Made by a program: the position numbers and the translations under genes. Shown here one piece after another: positions 26,880 to 39,137 of a stretch of DNA of 64,000 nt; the first letter of the stretch is position 1, and each line of letters begins with the position of its first letter. The stretch lies in assembly GCF_019279795.1 (NCBI RefSeq), contig NC_056725.1, positions 1,077,154,654 to 1,077,218,653 of the forward strand. The letters run 5' to 3'. A model generated the notes under the pieces. The model had not been told where the DNA came from, made no database searches, and saw only the letters and a list, made by a program, of their open reading frames with translations. Origin of the DNA: Protopterus annectens (Eukaryota > Chordata > Ceratodontiformes > Protopteridae).

Positions 26880-29800
26880 TTCCTGTTGGGGGTTTTTTTA
26901 TTTATCCCAAAATTTGTTGGTTTTTTCATCTTCACTTGGGGCAGGTTTTTTAAACCTATTTTTAAGTAAAATTTCTTTGACTCAATTTCCTCATTACCCA
27001 GGGGGGTTTTTAAACAGGTTTTTAAATAAATTTTCTCACCTTTTCTTTAGAAAATTGGCTCTTGACTCATTTCCTCATTACAGGGGAAAGTTCCATAAAC
27101 CCCCCAATGTAAGAGTCAACTGCCCAGGGGTTCTCCAAACCGCCTTTAACCCGGGCAAACTTGGGGGAAGGGACAAATTTTCCCAACACCCCAAAAAAGT
27201 CTCACCTACCCCCCAAACTAAAACCTGTGAAACTCATTAGCCAAACCCCGGAAATTCTAAAAACCCAATGCCCCGACTCAAAATCCCCCACCCACCAGGG
27301 GGAAAAAATCCCAAACCCCCCCATTAAAAAAATACTGGTCCCACATTAAACCAACCCTTTTGGTTCCATAAAAACCAAAGCCCCGAACCCCCATATCCAC
27401 ACCCCCCCCCACCCCAAAAGGGAACCCCAATATTAGCCCACAAACCAACTTATGCTTCTTAAGAAGGGAATTGGTTTGGGGCCCCCTCTGGGCCCGTCTG
27501 AAAAACCGTTTAATCCACACCCCCCAAACCCCCCATTTAAGGGCCCCAGTATAAAATTTTCTACCCCAAAGCCAACTAATCTTTTAAAAACCCAATTTTT
27601 ATAAAAAAACCCATCAGGGGGAAAACTGTTTACAAACCTGCTGGGGGAATCCCCCCACCCCCAAAAAAAAACCCTTATAAGACCTTCCCAAAATGCATGA
27701 AAAAAAACCCCCAAACCCCAAAAAACCACGCATTCTAATTAAGGAAAAAATCTGGTGGGCCCCTGCCATTTAAACAAAGGTAAAATTTCAGGGGGAAAAC
27801 ATTTGGGAAATTGGAGAAGGTTACAATCCCAAAAAATGGAACTCCCAAAACCTATAAGAATGGGACCCAAAATCCCAAAAATGCTTTTAAGAAAACCCGA
27901 ACCCCCCACCCAATTCCCCCAACAAAAAAGCTTCATAGCTTGAATTCCCCGAAAGGGGCAACAACCCGATCCCCTCCCAAAATTACAAAACCAAAAAACC
28001 ATTTCCCCAAAAAAAAATGATATTTGGGAACATCCTCAGGGTCCCTTCAAAGCTTGGGGCCTCCAAACCTTTACCCCTCCCCTTTTGGGAAGGGCAACCC
28101 TCCCCAAAGGTGGCTTTTAAAAATTAAACTTAGATATGGGGTCCCCACCTATGCCCATGGTTTTAAAATTTCCTTTTGGGTTTTTCCCCTAATTGGGGCC
28201 GAACATTAACCCCTAAAGGGTGGTTTTCCCCAAATGGCCAAAAGGGAAAAACCTATTTCCTATAGGCCCGACTTTTCCGGGTTCAAGGGGTAGGGCCATC
28301 CTGGATCAGTTTGGAAAATTCCTCCCAACCGACCCCCCAAGGGGTTTTGGGTTTTTAAAAAGGGCAGCCGCCCCCAAACCCGGGGACTTTTTTAAAACGT
28401 TACCAAAACATTGGGGGGGTAAGGGGGTACCGGTTCCAAATCTCTCAAGGGTTTCCAAACCCTTCCTCCCCTTTGGATTTTAACAATTTCCCATGGCCCA
28501 ACAATTAACCCCTAAGAAAATAAAAAGGGTTTGGGGGAAATGGCTCTTCCCGAACCCAAATGGGGGTTGAAAACCCTAAGGTTTTTAATGGGGAACCAGT
28601 TCAAGGGTTTTGGCTCCCCAGGGGGTTTTTTCCCTTAAAAGGAAAAACCCCCCTTTGGGTATATTAAAAACCCCTTTTAACAGACCAACACCCGGGGGGT
28701 TTGGCCCCAAAAGGTTTGCAGCCCCCCTGAAACTAGGGGCATAATTGGGGTTTTTCCGCTTTTTACAAGGACCAAACCCTTTTTGGAAGGGGGGCCCCCT
28801 AAAAGGGAACCCCCGGGAAAATTTTATATCAACCCAACCAAAAATGATAGGCATCCCTTTTGGGTATAATTTACCCAGGGCACCCCATGGTTTTCTATTT
28901 CCCCTTTCATCAGGAAAAATAATAAGGGGGTCTTGGGAAAACCCCAGTGGGTAGCAACCCCCGTACCCAAAAATGCAAGGGGGTTTGGGAAACCCTAATG
29001 GCCCCAAATTTTAAGGGGCACCCGGAATTTAAAGGGGTTGGGGAAACCCCAAATCATGGTTTTAAAAACCCTTGGTAAACACCCCATTTGGGGGAAAATT
29101 ACAAGCAATTTCTTGAAACCCCCATTTTCCACACCAAAATTCTGACCCCAAAAAAAATGACCTTTTTTGGAATTGAAATCCAATTTTAAATAAGTTTTCT
29201 TTCCCCTAATGGTATTTGCTTGAATACAAGGGCCCAAAAGTCCCAAAACCCCTTTTTGGGGGAAAAATCCCACCTAAACAAAGCCCCTGGAACCCACATG
29301 TTTTTGGGGGAAAACACCCTAAACCACAATAATAAATAACATCCCCGGATGGAAATTTTGGGCCCCGCCCTCCCCAGGGGTTTGGGAAATATTTCCTGTT
29401 CAAAGGGGCCCCCAATTTGCACCCTTTGGGGAAATTTCATGTGGTTTTGGGGGAAAAGCAGTACCCAAAAACACGCGTTCTTGCTCAACAAAACAAACCT
29501 CCCCAAAAAACGGCCAAAATTTTGGGGTTTGGGGAAAAAAAACCCACAGGAAAAGTACCCCCTTTTAAAAACAACCCACCCTTTCTAATTTCCTTTTAGT
29601 CCCCGGGTTGTTAACTGTTTTCCCTTTTATTTGGTTTTTAAAGCTTTTTAAATGTTTTGGGTATAAAAGGGGAAAATTTTATCCCTTTTTTGTTTATTGG
29701 GAAATGGGAAATTACCAAATTGTTTCCAAATAAATTTAATTTTATGTAACTTGGTAATTTCATACCTGGCCAAAAATAAATGGGACTTCCTTTTTGGCCT

Positions 29801-32640
29801 TTCCCACTTTGGGGGGAAACCTAAATTTTTGGTTTTTGGCCCCAAAACCTTTAGAAAAAAGGTTATTCTTTAGAATCCCATAAAATTTTGGTAAGGTTAA
29901 AAATTTTTCAAAATTATACCCCTGTTTATTTTGCACATTTTCTTTTTTTGGACCAACCCTGCCCCTGAAGCTGGGAAAGGAAAATTTTTTTCAAAACCCT
30001 TTATGGGATCCCCGTGGGGTTTTGGGTGGGTTTCCTTTTGCCCCACCCGACACCAAATTTTACAAAGCATTTCTTGCTTTTTTCCCCTAATCCCCTTTCA
30101 AAAACCCCTAAATGGGTTTGTGCAAAAAACCCGAAAAGACTTTTATTTTTAAAAAGCAACTATTTCACATACCTTTTAGTCCCAAAGGGGTTGTTAACTT
30201 TGGGTTCAACCTTTTTGTTTTGTGTTTTCAATTTTTTGTAAATTTGTTTTGGGGTTTGATGGGGGTTTGAATATGTGAAACCTTTTTCTAAGTTTTTGGT
30301 AAGGGTTTTCCCAGAACCCCCAATTTTTTGGCCAAATAGGTTTAAAAATTTCACATTTATTAAGGGACTTTATTTTCCGATACCCTGGGAAAGGGGGTTG
30401 TTTAACCTTTTTTACTCTTTTGGGGGTTTTCTGGTTTGTTTTTTTTTCAAAGGAATTTTTTATTTTGTTGTTTGGGGATATTTTCAACCCCCTTTTTATG
30501 GGCCAAGGGGAAATTTTTGGGGCCCCATTGGGTTTTTAAGGCTGACAAAACCCATGGGGAGTACAAGGGGGTTTTTTCGAAATTGCTTTTTCTTTGCAGG
30601 GGTTTGTTTTACCTGTTTTTTTTCTGAGGATTTTAATCGGAAATTTTGGAGCAACATTACTATGGGGATAATTTTTGTTTTACAATTCCCAGGGCATTTT
30701 CCTTTTAAATTTTGGGGGACAAAACCCCAAAGGGGCTGTTACCAAAATAATTTTAACACATCCTTGGTCACCAACCCTTTTTTAAAAAGGGATTTGGCAA
30801 ACCCCAAAAACCTAAACATAGAAGGTTTTTCCATTTGTTTTAAAAGAACATTTTAACCTTTTGGGCCATGGTTAAAATGTTCCTGCCCCCAAGGGAAAAG
30901 GCTTCCCCCCCAATTCTACATGAAATAATGAAAGTAAAAGAACATTTTTTAAAAAAAAAATGTTTGGGTTTATGGCGGTGGCCCAAACCCCCCAAAGAAG
31001 GGGTTTTAAACCCCCTTTTATTCTAATCCCAGGTTGAGGCCCTTCCCAAACCCCCTTAATCCCCAAGGGGGAAAACCCCAAAGGAACACACATTAAACCC
31101 CTGTTTTTGGGCCTTAACACAGGGGAATTTTTCCTTTAACCCGGAATACTAAATGTAATTTAAATGTTTACAAAACTGGGGTTTTTTGGGCTGGTTTTTT
31201 GGCCAAACCTTGGGTTTGTTGGGGGTTGTAAAGCCCTCTTTGGTAGGGGTTCCCCTTTATAGCCTATGGGAATTTTGGGAACCATCTATTTTACAAAAAA
31301 CCCATATAAAAAGAATTTCCTTTCTTCCTAAATATAATTTTTTTGTGGTTTTTCTTATTTTTTTAAATTATATTTTAATAAAAATAATATTTATAATATT
31401 TCATTTCATTGGGACATTTTGTCCTACAACCCAAAATTTCCACCTTTTTTTTTTGGGCAGGAACAACCCCCAAAGGGACTTCCCCCAAAGTGGGATGGTT
31501 TTTTAAATTTCATTTGGGTTCATGTTCCTAACCCCCAAAATTTTTAAAGGTGGGATAAGGGGATTACCCCATTTCCTTTTGTTCCCCAAAAAATTTTTAG
31601 TGGAGAATTTATTGCAAGGCCTTTTTTAAATATATGAACATTCAACTGGCCCGTAGGATACCCCTTTTTTGGAACCAAAAACCCGTTTACAATACCAAAA
31701 AACCCTCACTAACACTCCCGGAATCCTTCAGAAAATTTGAACATGGAACCCCAACCCAAGGCCCTGCTCCAAAAAAAACAAACCATTACACAAGACATTT
31801 TTTTTGCCCCCCCAAACCCCAGTTGGGCTGACCCCAACCCCCATTTTAAATTCTACATAGGGCCCTGCGAAGCCAAAACTTTCCCCCAAAGACTTACCGT
31901 CCCCCAAGGCTTTTTCAAAAGGGGGCCCAAAACCTAAGTAAAAAATTCCCCAGTAACCCCCCTAACCAAAAAACAGGGGTTGGGTTTTGTCCCTTTTTCG
32001 GGTTCAAAATGTGTTCCTTTAGGTTTCAGTCGTGGTGGTATATTTTTTTCCAAAAGGCCCCAAAAGGGCAAAACCCCCTTTTTTGGGCATGCCTTTTCCA
32101 TTTCCCCCCTACCTTTTTTTTTGGGGCTAGGCCCAACAAGGGTTTTTCAATTTTGGTTTTTGGAGGTTTTCCCCTGTTGCCTTTGGGGGGGTTCCCCTTG
32201 GGCCCAAATGGGTTTGGGTTTTTGGGCCCGTTTTTTTGGGTTTTCAAACCCCCTTCCCCCGGGTCCCTTGGGCTGGCCCCAAGCTTGGTTTCCCAAGGGA
32301 TTTATATTGGGGGGTTTTTTCAAGGGGATTGGGGCCACCATTTTCTATGAAAAAGGAAAAGTGGGCAAAAATTTCCCTTTTTGGAAAAAGTTACTCCAAG
32401 GCCTCCACCCAGAAAATTTTTTTTTTGTCCAAAAGGGGAATGGGAACCATTTTTTAATTTTTTTAAGGGATCCCACCCCCCTCTAAATGATTTTATTCTG
32501 GTTTCCCCGGGGGGTGGGTTGGGGCCTTCCCCCCCTTTTTATGGCAAAATTTTTGCGTGGCCCTTGGTGTGGGGGCCAATTTCCCTTTGAAAGGGAAAAT
32601 CCCCCCTCAAATTTTTTCCCTTTTTTGGTTTTCCAGTGGG
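26880..32640. other. Homopolymer-smoothed, low-quality sequence
   Basis: Nearly all bases sit in runs of 2-8 identical nucleotides (TTTT, GGGG, CCCC, AAAA), with almost no dinucleotide alternation, unlike either side. At the right edge the transposase gene can be seen degrading. GGGGATGCTGGCTGTGCACTG in element B corresponds to GGGGATCCCTGGCCTAG here. Long frames in this block are rich in Gly, Phe, Pro and Lys because of the runs and are not genes. The block most likely represents unpolished read sequence and hides several kb of element A. Confidence 0.8.
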
Positions 32641-32642
32641 CC

Positions 32643-33385
32643 CTAGGCCAGGGATCCCCCCACCAGATGACCAAATGGGATGTCCCCCCTGGCAAATACC
32701 TGATACAGCTGTGAGGCATGCCAGATGTGGGAGTCATGATAGCTTCCAGGGCTGCCAGCACACACATCCATGATAATGCCCTGGGCATTGCACACGACCT
32801 GGCAGTTGATGGAGGGGTATCCCTTGCGGTTTATGTAGTGCCTACCCTGCTCACCAGGTGGTGACTTGATGTGTATGTGCATGCAGTCTATTGCACCCAG
32901 TACCTCCGGGTAGTCTGCCACATGGTGGAAGAGATGCATATTGCTGGCCAACTCCTCCTGCATTCGGGGGAAGTATATGTGCTCATTGGCATGTGGTAAA
33001 ATGGCATCCAGGAACTGGTGGAGTACCTTGGATGCTGATGCCTGTGAGATCCCCATGATACCCCAGTTGGCCTTTGGAAAGTACCTGTGGCGAGTATTCT
33101 GAAGCTTACACATACCTTTGTGACCACTGGGATGGGTTCCCCTCTGTTACTTCTGGCTCTGAGGCGTGGCCGGCACAGCTCAACAAGTTGCTGTATGATG
33201 TCCCTGTCCACCCTGTAACGCTCTACTATCTCCAGATCATGTAGCCCCTGGTAGGTTACCCTGGGTCTGAACACTCTTTTCCTCCTCCAGTGCCTGAGAT
33301 GGTTGTCAGCATCATCCTGCACACCACCGTCAGTCTCCAACACATGCTGGTGAATCAAAGCTATGGCACCCCCTAACATGTACAT
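32643..33385 (-). pseudogene. Harbinger DDE transposase, frameshifted and 3'-truncated (element A)
   Basis: The probable start is the MYML at 33383-33385. The N-terminal part (HQHVLETDGGVQDDADNH, FRPRVTYQGLHDLEIVERYR) matches the element B protein. After TFQRPTG the frame shifts by one base near 33065 and resumes as GISQASASKVLHQFLDAIL. It includes the first catalytic Asp (GAIDCMHIHIKSP) and the second (GSPGSYHDSHIW). The gene then enters the low-quality block at GHLVGG, before the third acidic residue, so the C-terminal third is unreadable. PIF/Harbinger transposases are HARBI1-like nucleases that cut and reinsert the element. This one cannot be made in full. Orientation and distance from the terminus mirror the element B gene. 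Confidence 0.85.
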
Positions 33386-33479
33386 ATTAAAAGTTCCCCG
33401 TCTGTATACACCAATGGTGCAGAGTGTCTGGGAATACACAAGTGTGTGTGTGGGGCTTTCACACCTTATACTATGGTGC

Positions 33480-34614
33480 AATGGAAGATGCTGGTGTAAT
33501 TGGGTGTGTTTGTGCTATTCCAGCTGCAGGGTATCTTAAGTATTGGTTTTACAGCAGGTACTGCTATTGTGGGGCCTTTGGTGTTGACTTACACTTGGCT
33601 GCCGTGATTCATCTATTGCCCTTTATTTCAATTTTCAACCCGATTCCCCTCCCATTGTCAGGCATGCATCCAGCTGCTGGCTTTCTTGTTTTGTACTTTC
33701 ACAACCCAGGATTGTGTTGGGAAATGTGTTATGTCACTGATCTACTGCAAGTTTGCTTTGTTCTGCTGTGACGGTTCTCTTTTCTTTACTCTACGGCACC
33801 TCCTCTTTCCTGTTCTGCAGGTAGCTGCTAGCAGCTTTATTAGCTGTTTCCTATGGCCTACTGTGAGCTCCTAGGTGTTAATTACTCATTTGTACTCCAA
33901 TTACCATGCTGCAGCATTTCCTTATTTTCTTCCCGTATCCTTCCTGTTTCAGCTGTGGTTGCACAGCCATTTACCTGGTTTTGTGCGCATTTTCTTCCAC
34001 GTTCACATGAACTTTCGGTTTTCCTTGTGTGCTCTCAGCTAAACAAAGCTATGACTACTTCCACACCCCTATCCAGCAGCTTTGCTTAGCAACAGGCAAC
34101 CCAGATTAGCAATGATCCAATGTGCTTACAGCTACGGTGGTGCACCCCTCTCTTGATGTCATGTTTACCTCCAGGTCACTCCTCGGTGTTGTACCGCTAT
34201 GCCGTGTGGTACATCCTAATGCTGGCAGGGCATTTGTGATTCAGTATTACTTGACTCATTTGCATGGCATTTACTAATTCTTAGATACCACATGGAACAC
34301 TGTCACAGACCCTTAGCAACCCTTGTGCCATGGTTGTGGTATAGCATGCGTGCCATTGACTATTATGGGGATATCATGAATTGTGTTACATTGCAGTTTT
34401 ATGACATCTAAATATATGTTCCTTGTGATCATGTTTGCGCACAGATGCACTGCGGTTTTAATTTGCGTTAGTGTGGCCATGACGTTAAATGTTATTTTTT
34501 ATATGTTGTGCATGTTTTTTTATGCCATTGGCTATATATTTAGCCACTGGCATATATTAACATTATAATATGTAAGTTTGGTCCGCTTTCATGGCTCCGA
34601 TTTTATGTTTGACA
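33480..34614. other. 5' subterminal region of element A
   Basis: In reverse complement it is homologous to B 35620-36880 (for example GGTTTTACAGC / GTTGTAAAACAC regions, GCTTAGCAACAGGCAACC-like, and CCACTGGCATATATTAAC against TTAACATATGCCAATGG). No gene lies upstream of the transposase. A promoter is expected here but no clear TATA box can be singled out. Confidence 0.55.
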
Positions 34615-34645
34615 AAATGTAAACCTTTTTTTTTGGTTTACATTT
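34615..34645. repeat. Subterminal hairpin AAATGTAAACC..GGTTTACATTT (A)
   Basis: A perfect 11-bp inverted repeat around a T-tract loop, 234 bp from the right terminus of A. Element B has the same stem at 35588-35618, 233 bp from its left terminus, with a different loop. Conservation of the stem but not the loop suggests a protein-binding or structural role, which is inference. Confidence 0.6.
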
Positions 34646-34879
34646 CTTCATGCTTACACTATGCCTGCACCACTTCATGAATCGCTATATACCTTCATGT
34701 ACATGCTACACTGCTGCACATGGGGTAATTAGCATACATGCACCAGGAGCTGCACAGCTCTTGTGTACACTGGCAGTGCACATGGAAACTGCTCGCACCT
34801 GAATCGCTCAGCAGCCATATTTAGCACTAGATTGCCGACACTACTCCAGCGCCTGGCACAAGCTTCATGAATCCTGGGG

Positions 34880-35354
34880 AAAGACTATATCAGATGCAAT
34901 GTATCCCATACTACCTTTCTTTTATGTTGTTGGTCTTTCGGCTTTTTCCCGGTAAGGGGTCACCACAACAGAACTCCGGTCCGCTAATGATTGGCAGTAG
35001 ATTTTTTTTTTTACGAAATGCCAAGGTGCCAGCTCGACACCCACCCTTCAATGAAGGCACACCCATTTACACACACATGTCTTTCGAATGCTACTCAACC
35101 ACTGGGAGGGCATGCAGACTCCACACAGAAGGCACTCCAAAGCCATGCCGAGAATCGAACGGGAGAACCTCTTGCTGTGAGGTAACAACACTACCGCCGT
35201 ACCACCGCGGCATTTACTACCTTTCTTTCTTTTATAATCCCATCAATTAAATAATTAAAACTATTTCAAACATCAATTTGTCCTTAAACTTCTAAAATAT
35301 AAATAAATAGATAGGTTGACAGCATTTCTGATTAAATACTTATAATAAGTTTAA
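34880..35354 (-). repeat. Penelope-like repeat piece between A and B
   Basis: The parts 34883-34925 and 35236-35300 read, in reverse complement, as one continuous match to 52381-52480: AAGGACAAATTGATGTTTGAAAT, then TTATAAAAGAAA, GTATGGGATACATTGCATCTGAT. A 290-bp SINE interrupts it. Beyond 35300 similarity to the right-hand copy stops. The block ends with TAA (35352-35354), the target duplication of element B. It continues across element A into 925-1051. Confidence 0.65.
34926..35215 (-). mobile_element. Full-length tRNA-derived SINE with RTE-type tail
   Basis: On the minus strand it begins GCGGTGGTACGGCGGTAG (box A region), followed by TACCTCACAGCAAGAGG and CGTTCGATTCTC (box B). A body with GTGTGGAGTCTGCATGCCC follows. 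It ends with GACCCCTTACCGGGAAAAAG and CCGAAAGA, the 3' tail type shared with RTE LINEs in many fish-like genomes. ACTACCTTTCTTTTAT flanks it at 34910-34925. The same sequence with one extra TTTC unit lies at 35216-35235, a target duplication of retroposition. It has no coding capacity and would depend on a partner LINE. Confidence 0.8.
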
Positions 35355-35549
35355 CCGTGGGATTCATGAAGCTTGCGAAGGCGCAGGCATAGCGTAGGTG
35401 GAATAACACCAAATATGGCCGTCGAGCGATTCAGGTACGATCCAATACCACATGCACTACTGGCGTACGCCAGAACTGCGCAGCCCTCAGCATAGGTATG
35501 CTAATCACCCCATGAGCAGTGTCGCACCATGAAAATGAAGGCAGATAGT

Positions 35550-35560
35550 GATTCATGAAG
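35550..35560 (+). repeat. Subterminal repeat of the TIR motif
   Basis: GATTCATGAAG followed by TGGTGCAGGTGTAGCATAAG echoes the terminal GATTCATGAAG with GGCGCAGGCATAGCGTAG about 190 bp further out. Element A has the same pair (34673-34683 and its terminus). Repeated terminal motifs often serve as extra transposase binding sites. Confidence 0.5.
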
Positions 35561-35587
35561 TGGTGCAGGTGTAGCATAAGCCCAAGG

Positions 35588-35618
35588 AAATGTAAACCAA
35601 AAAACACGGTTTACATTT
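35588..35618. repeat. Subterminal hairpin AAATGTAAACC..GGTTTACATTT (B)
   Basis: The same 11-bp stem as in element A, with a 9-nt A-rich loop, 233 bp from the left terminus. Confidence 0.6.
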
Positions 35619-36878
35619 TCCCAAACAGAACATCGGAACTATGGAAGCGGACCAGACTCATGTATTACAAAGTTAACATATGCCAATGGCTAAATACACA
35701 GCCAATGGCATAAGAAAAGATGCACAACACCTAAAAAAACAACATTTAATGTAATTTCCACAGTAATGCACAGTACAACCGCAGGGCATGTGTGCGCAAA
35801 CTGGAACATAAAGAAAATATATAAAAATGTCATAAAATCACAATGTAATACAAATCAGGTTTACACCATAATACACAATGGCAGGCATGGAACACCACAA
35901 CCAAGGTGCAAGGGTTGCTAAGGGCCTGCGACAGTGTTCGGCACGGTAACTATGAATTAGTAGTCAATGCCATGCAAATGAGGCAGATAATACTGAATCG
36001 CAAATGTCCCGCTGGATGAAGATTGAACCATACGGCGCAGAGCTATAACACCGAGGAGTGGCTCAGAGGAGATACATGACATCAGCAGAGGGGTGTGCCA
36101 CCGTAGCAGCAAGCATATTGGAGTAATGCAAATCTGGCCTGGCCGTTGCTAAGCAAAGCTGCAGGACAGGGGTGGGGAGGAAGGTATAAAATCATTTAGT
36201 TGAGAGCACACATGGTGCCCAAAAGCGCATGTGTACGGGAATGAAAACGTGTCTGAGACCCAGTAAGCGGATGCATGCGGCGCGAACAATAGCACAAACA
36301 GGAAGGTCATGGGAAGAAAAGAAGGAAATGCCAAAGTAGGGTAATTGGCATACTAATGAGCAATCAACACCAATCAACTCACGGCGGCCAATTGACGGCA
36401 GCTGTCAAGTCTGCTCGCAGAAACCTGCAAAACAGGATAGGGGAGGCATCGGAATGCAAAGAAAGGAGGGGAGGCATTGGATTGCAAAGATAGGAGATCT
36501 GTCATAGCAGAGCAAAGCAAACCGACAGTAGACCGACAATAGCACACATTACGTAAGATACGCCAGGTCTAGGAAAGTACAAATAAAAGCAGGCTGCTGG
36601 ATGCATGCCAGAAAATGGTAGGTGGAACGTGCAGAAATGTAAAGGGAAGGTCAAGAGGTAATCCATGGCAGCCAAATGTAATTCAACACCAAAGGCACCA
36701 CAATAGTAGTTCCGGTTGTAAAACACATAAGATACCCTGTAGCTACGATCGTACATACACACCCTATGACATCATCGGTGTTTACAGCACAATAGCATAA
36801 CGTGTGAAAGCACCTTACACACACTTGTGAATTCCCAAGCACTGCACCATAGGTGTAAACACATGGGGAACTTTTAAA

Positions 36879-38036
36879 ATGTACATGTTGGGAGCTGCCA
36901 TAGCTGTGATTCATCAGCATGTGTTAGAGACTGACGGTGTTGTGGAGGATGATGCCGACAACCACCGCAGGCCCCGGAGGAGGAGAAGAGTGTTCAGACC
37001 AAAGGTAACCTACCAGGGGCTACATGATCTGGAGATAGTAGAGCGTTACAGGGTGGACAGGGACATCTTACAGCAAATAGTGGAGCTGTGCCAGCCACGC
37101 CTGAGAACCAGAAATAACAGAGGGGAACCCAACCCAGTGGACACAAAGGTATGTGTAAGCATGCGAATACTAGCCACAGGTACCTTTTAAAGGCCAACTG
37201 GAGATATAATGGGGATCTCACAGGCATCAGCATCCAGGGTACTACACCAGTTCCTGGATGCCATGTTACCACATGCCAATGAGCATATATACTTCCCCCG
37301 AACTCAGGAGGAGTTGGCCAGCAATATGTGTCACTTCCACCGTGTGGCACACTACCCAGAGGTACTGGGTGCGATAGACTGCATGCACATACATATCAAG
37401 TCACCACCCGGTGAGCATGGTAGGCGCTACATAAACTGCAAGGGATTCCACTCCATCAACTGCCAGGTCATGTGCAATGCCCAGGGCATTATCATGGATG
37501 TGTGTGCTGGCAGCCCTGGAAGCTACCATGACTCCCATATCTGGCATGCCTCACAGCTGTATCAGGTATTTGTCAGGGGGGACATCACACATGGCCACCT
37601 TGTGGGGGATGCTGGCTGTGCACTGGAGCCATGGATGATGACTCCCATCAGAAATGCACACACACCCATGCAAGAATGCCATAATGAGGCACACGCACAA
37701 ACCAGAATCATCATAGAGCATGTGTTCGGGATGCTGAAATCACGGTTCTGGTGCTTGGACACATCAGGTGGAGCCTTGCAGTACTCTCCAAGCACGTGTG
37801 CCCACATCGTCATAGTATGTGCCATGCTACATAATATGATCCTGCAGAAACAGCTGCAGCAGGGACAAAATGGTGAAGGCCCTCATAGCCCACTGCAATT
37901 GCCAAGGCCATCACAGGCACAGAGGGATTCAGACCATGAACACACTGTGCCAGCCCCAGTAGGCAGACGGAGGCATGCCCAATATGCCTACGCCTTGGCA
38001 AAGAGGGAACGTATAGCACATACTCTGACAGTGTAG
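36879..38036 (+). pseudogene. Harbinger DDE transposase with one premature stop (element B)
   Basis: A single frame of 385 codons starting MYMLGAAIAVIHQH. It is interrupted only by TAA at 37188-37190, where element A has CAA (Gln), a C-to-T change. An N-terminal basic stretch (PRRRRRVFRPK, about residues 30-40) precedes a helix-turn-helix-like region ending SQASASRVLHQFLD. The catalytic triad is intact: Asp about 167 in GAIDCMH, Asp about 218 in GSYHDSHIW, and Glu about 280 in RIIIEHVFGMLKSRF. The family motif GDAGCALEPWMMTP lies between them, and the basic tail GRRRHAQYAYALAKRER closes the protein. Length and motifs fit HARBI1/PIF nucleases, which excise and insert the element. It is predicted non-functional as read. 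Its TIR is 1.5 kb upstream. Confidence 0.9.
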
Positions 38037-39129
38037 GCCCCTACAGACTGACACACCTCTCCACCTGCACACACAGTAAAATGGATGGCACACAAGCACG
38101 ACCATCTGTAAATTGTAATGTATAGGTGGCCCACTGTGTGAATCCTACATAGGCAGCCCTCAAACATTGTACACACAACAGCTACTGGAACAAGGAATGT
38201 CAACACCTGAACAGTACATGCGCCTATCAGCATATGGTGTTGCTGTGTGTATAGGTTCCCAGGTACATCGGTAGGTACACGGACGATTGTCAGAGGCCAT
38301 ACACCAAATGGGGCAAACAGTGTCCGCTGTCGCCACAACATCGAGTAACCAACTGTCGCATAGAGGAGCAGAGGCAATCGTGGGAGCACATGTGTGTAAG
38401 CACTGTTCTGCACACACTCAGCACAGAGTCCCTGCTGCGTTAATGAGGGGCTCCACATAATATAATCATGGATGTTGTGTCAAGGCATGGGGTGTACCCA
38501 TGACAGGTATTCATCACTCCAGCATGTTCCACCCATGGTCGTTTGAAGGTGTTGCACAGTATCGTGTGTGGCTCACTGAGATATACATACCCAATGCCGG
38601 AGCACATCCAGTAAACATCACATGGACATACCATTAACTGGACTCATCAATATGTAAACTAACTGAGTTACCCATGTGAGTGCAGTATGGAGTAACAGCC
38701 ATAGTATACTCCACGTACAAAACGGCATAACACGTGTACAAATCCCAGATGGCCATATGTTAAATGCAGTGACTGCCGTGCATGTTCCCGGACCCACGTG
38801 CTGCAAGGGATGTAACGTAATCCCGAAGGCAAGAGTAATGCATGTCGGATGCAGGTCAGCAGATCATGTTTAGAACACGTTACCGGGAATATGCATTGCC
38901 CACTGTTGGTAAGCGACATTTAAATATGACTATATGGATATGCGCGAAACAGGGATAAGCTACTCCGAATATCACACAGATCACGGTCAATGATGTCCAG
39001 AACAGGTGAAACCAGCATTATTCACCCCTGTACTAATAGCACCTGCTCTGAAGGGTAAAACAACCACTGCCAGATGTAGAACACGCAATCATGTATCGAA
39101 TCACCTAACACTATTGCTAGGCAAGATGT
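38037..39129. other. Non-coding interior of element B
   Basis: No gene is recognisable between the transposase and the hAT MITE. The Myb-like gene of element A is not seen here or further on. Confidence 0.5.
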
Positions 39130-39137
39130 ACCTATGG

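Noticed and set aside
27000..32480. Numerous 60-190 codon frames in 27-32.5 kb
   Set aside because: Gly/Phe/Pro/Lys-rich products of homopolymer runs in low-quality sequence. No domain visible.
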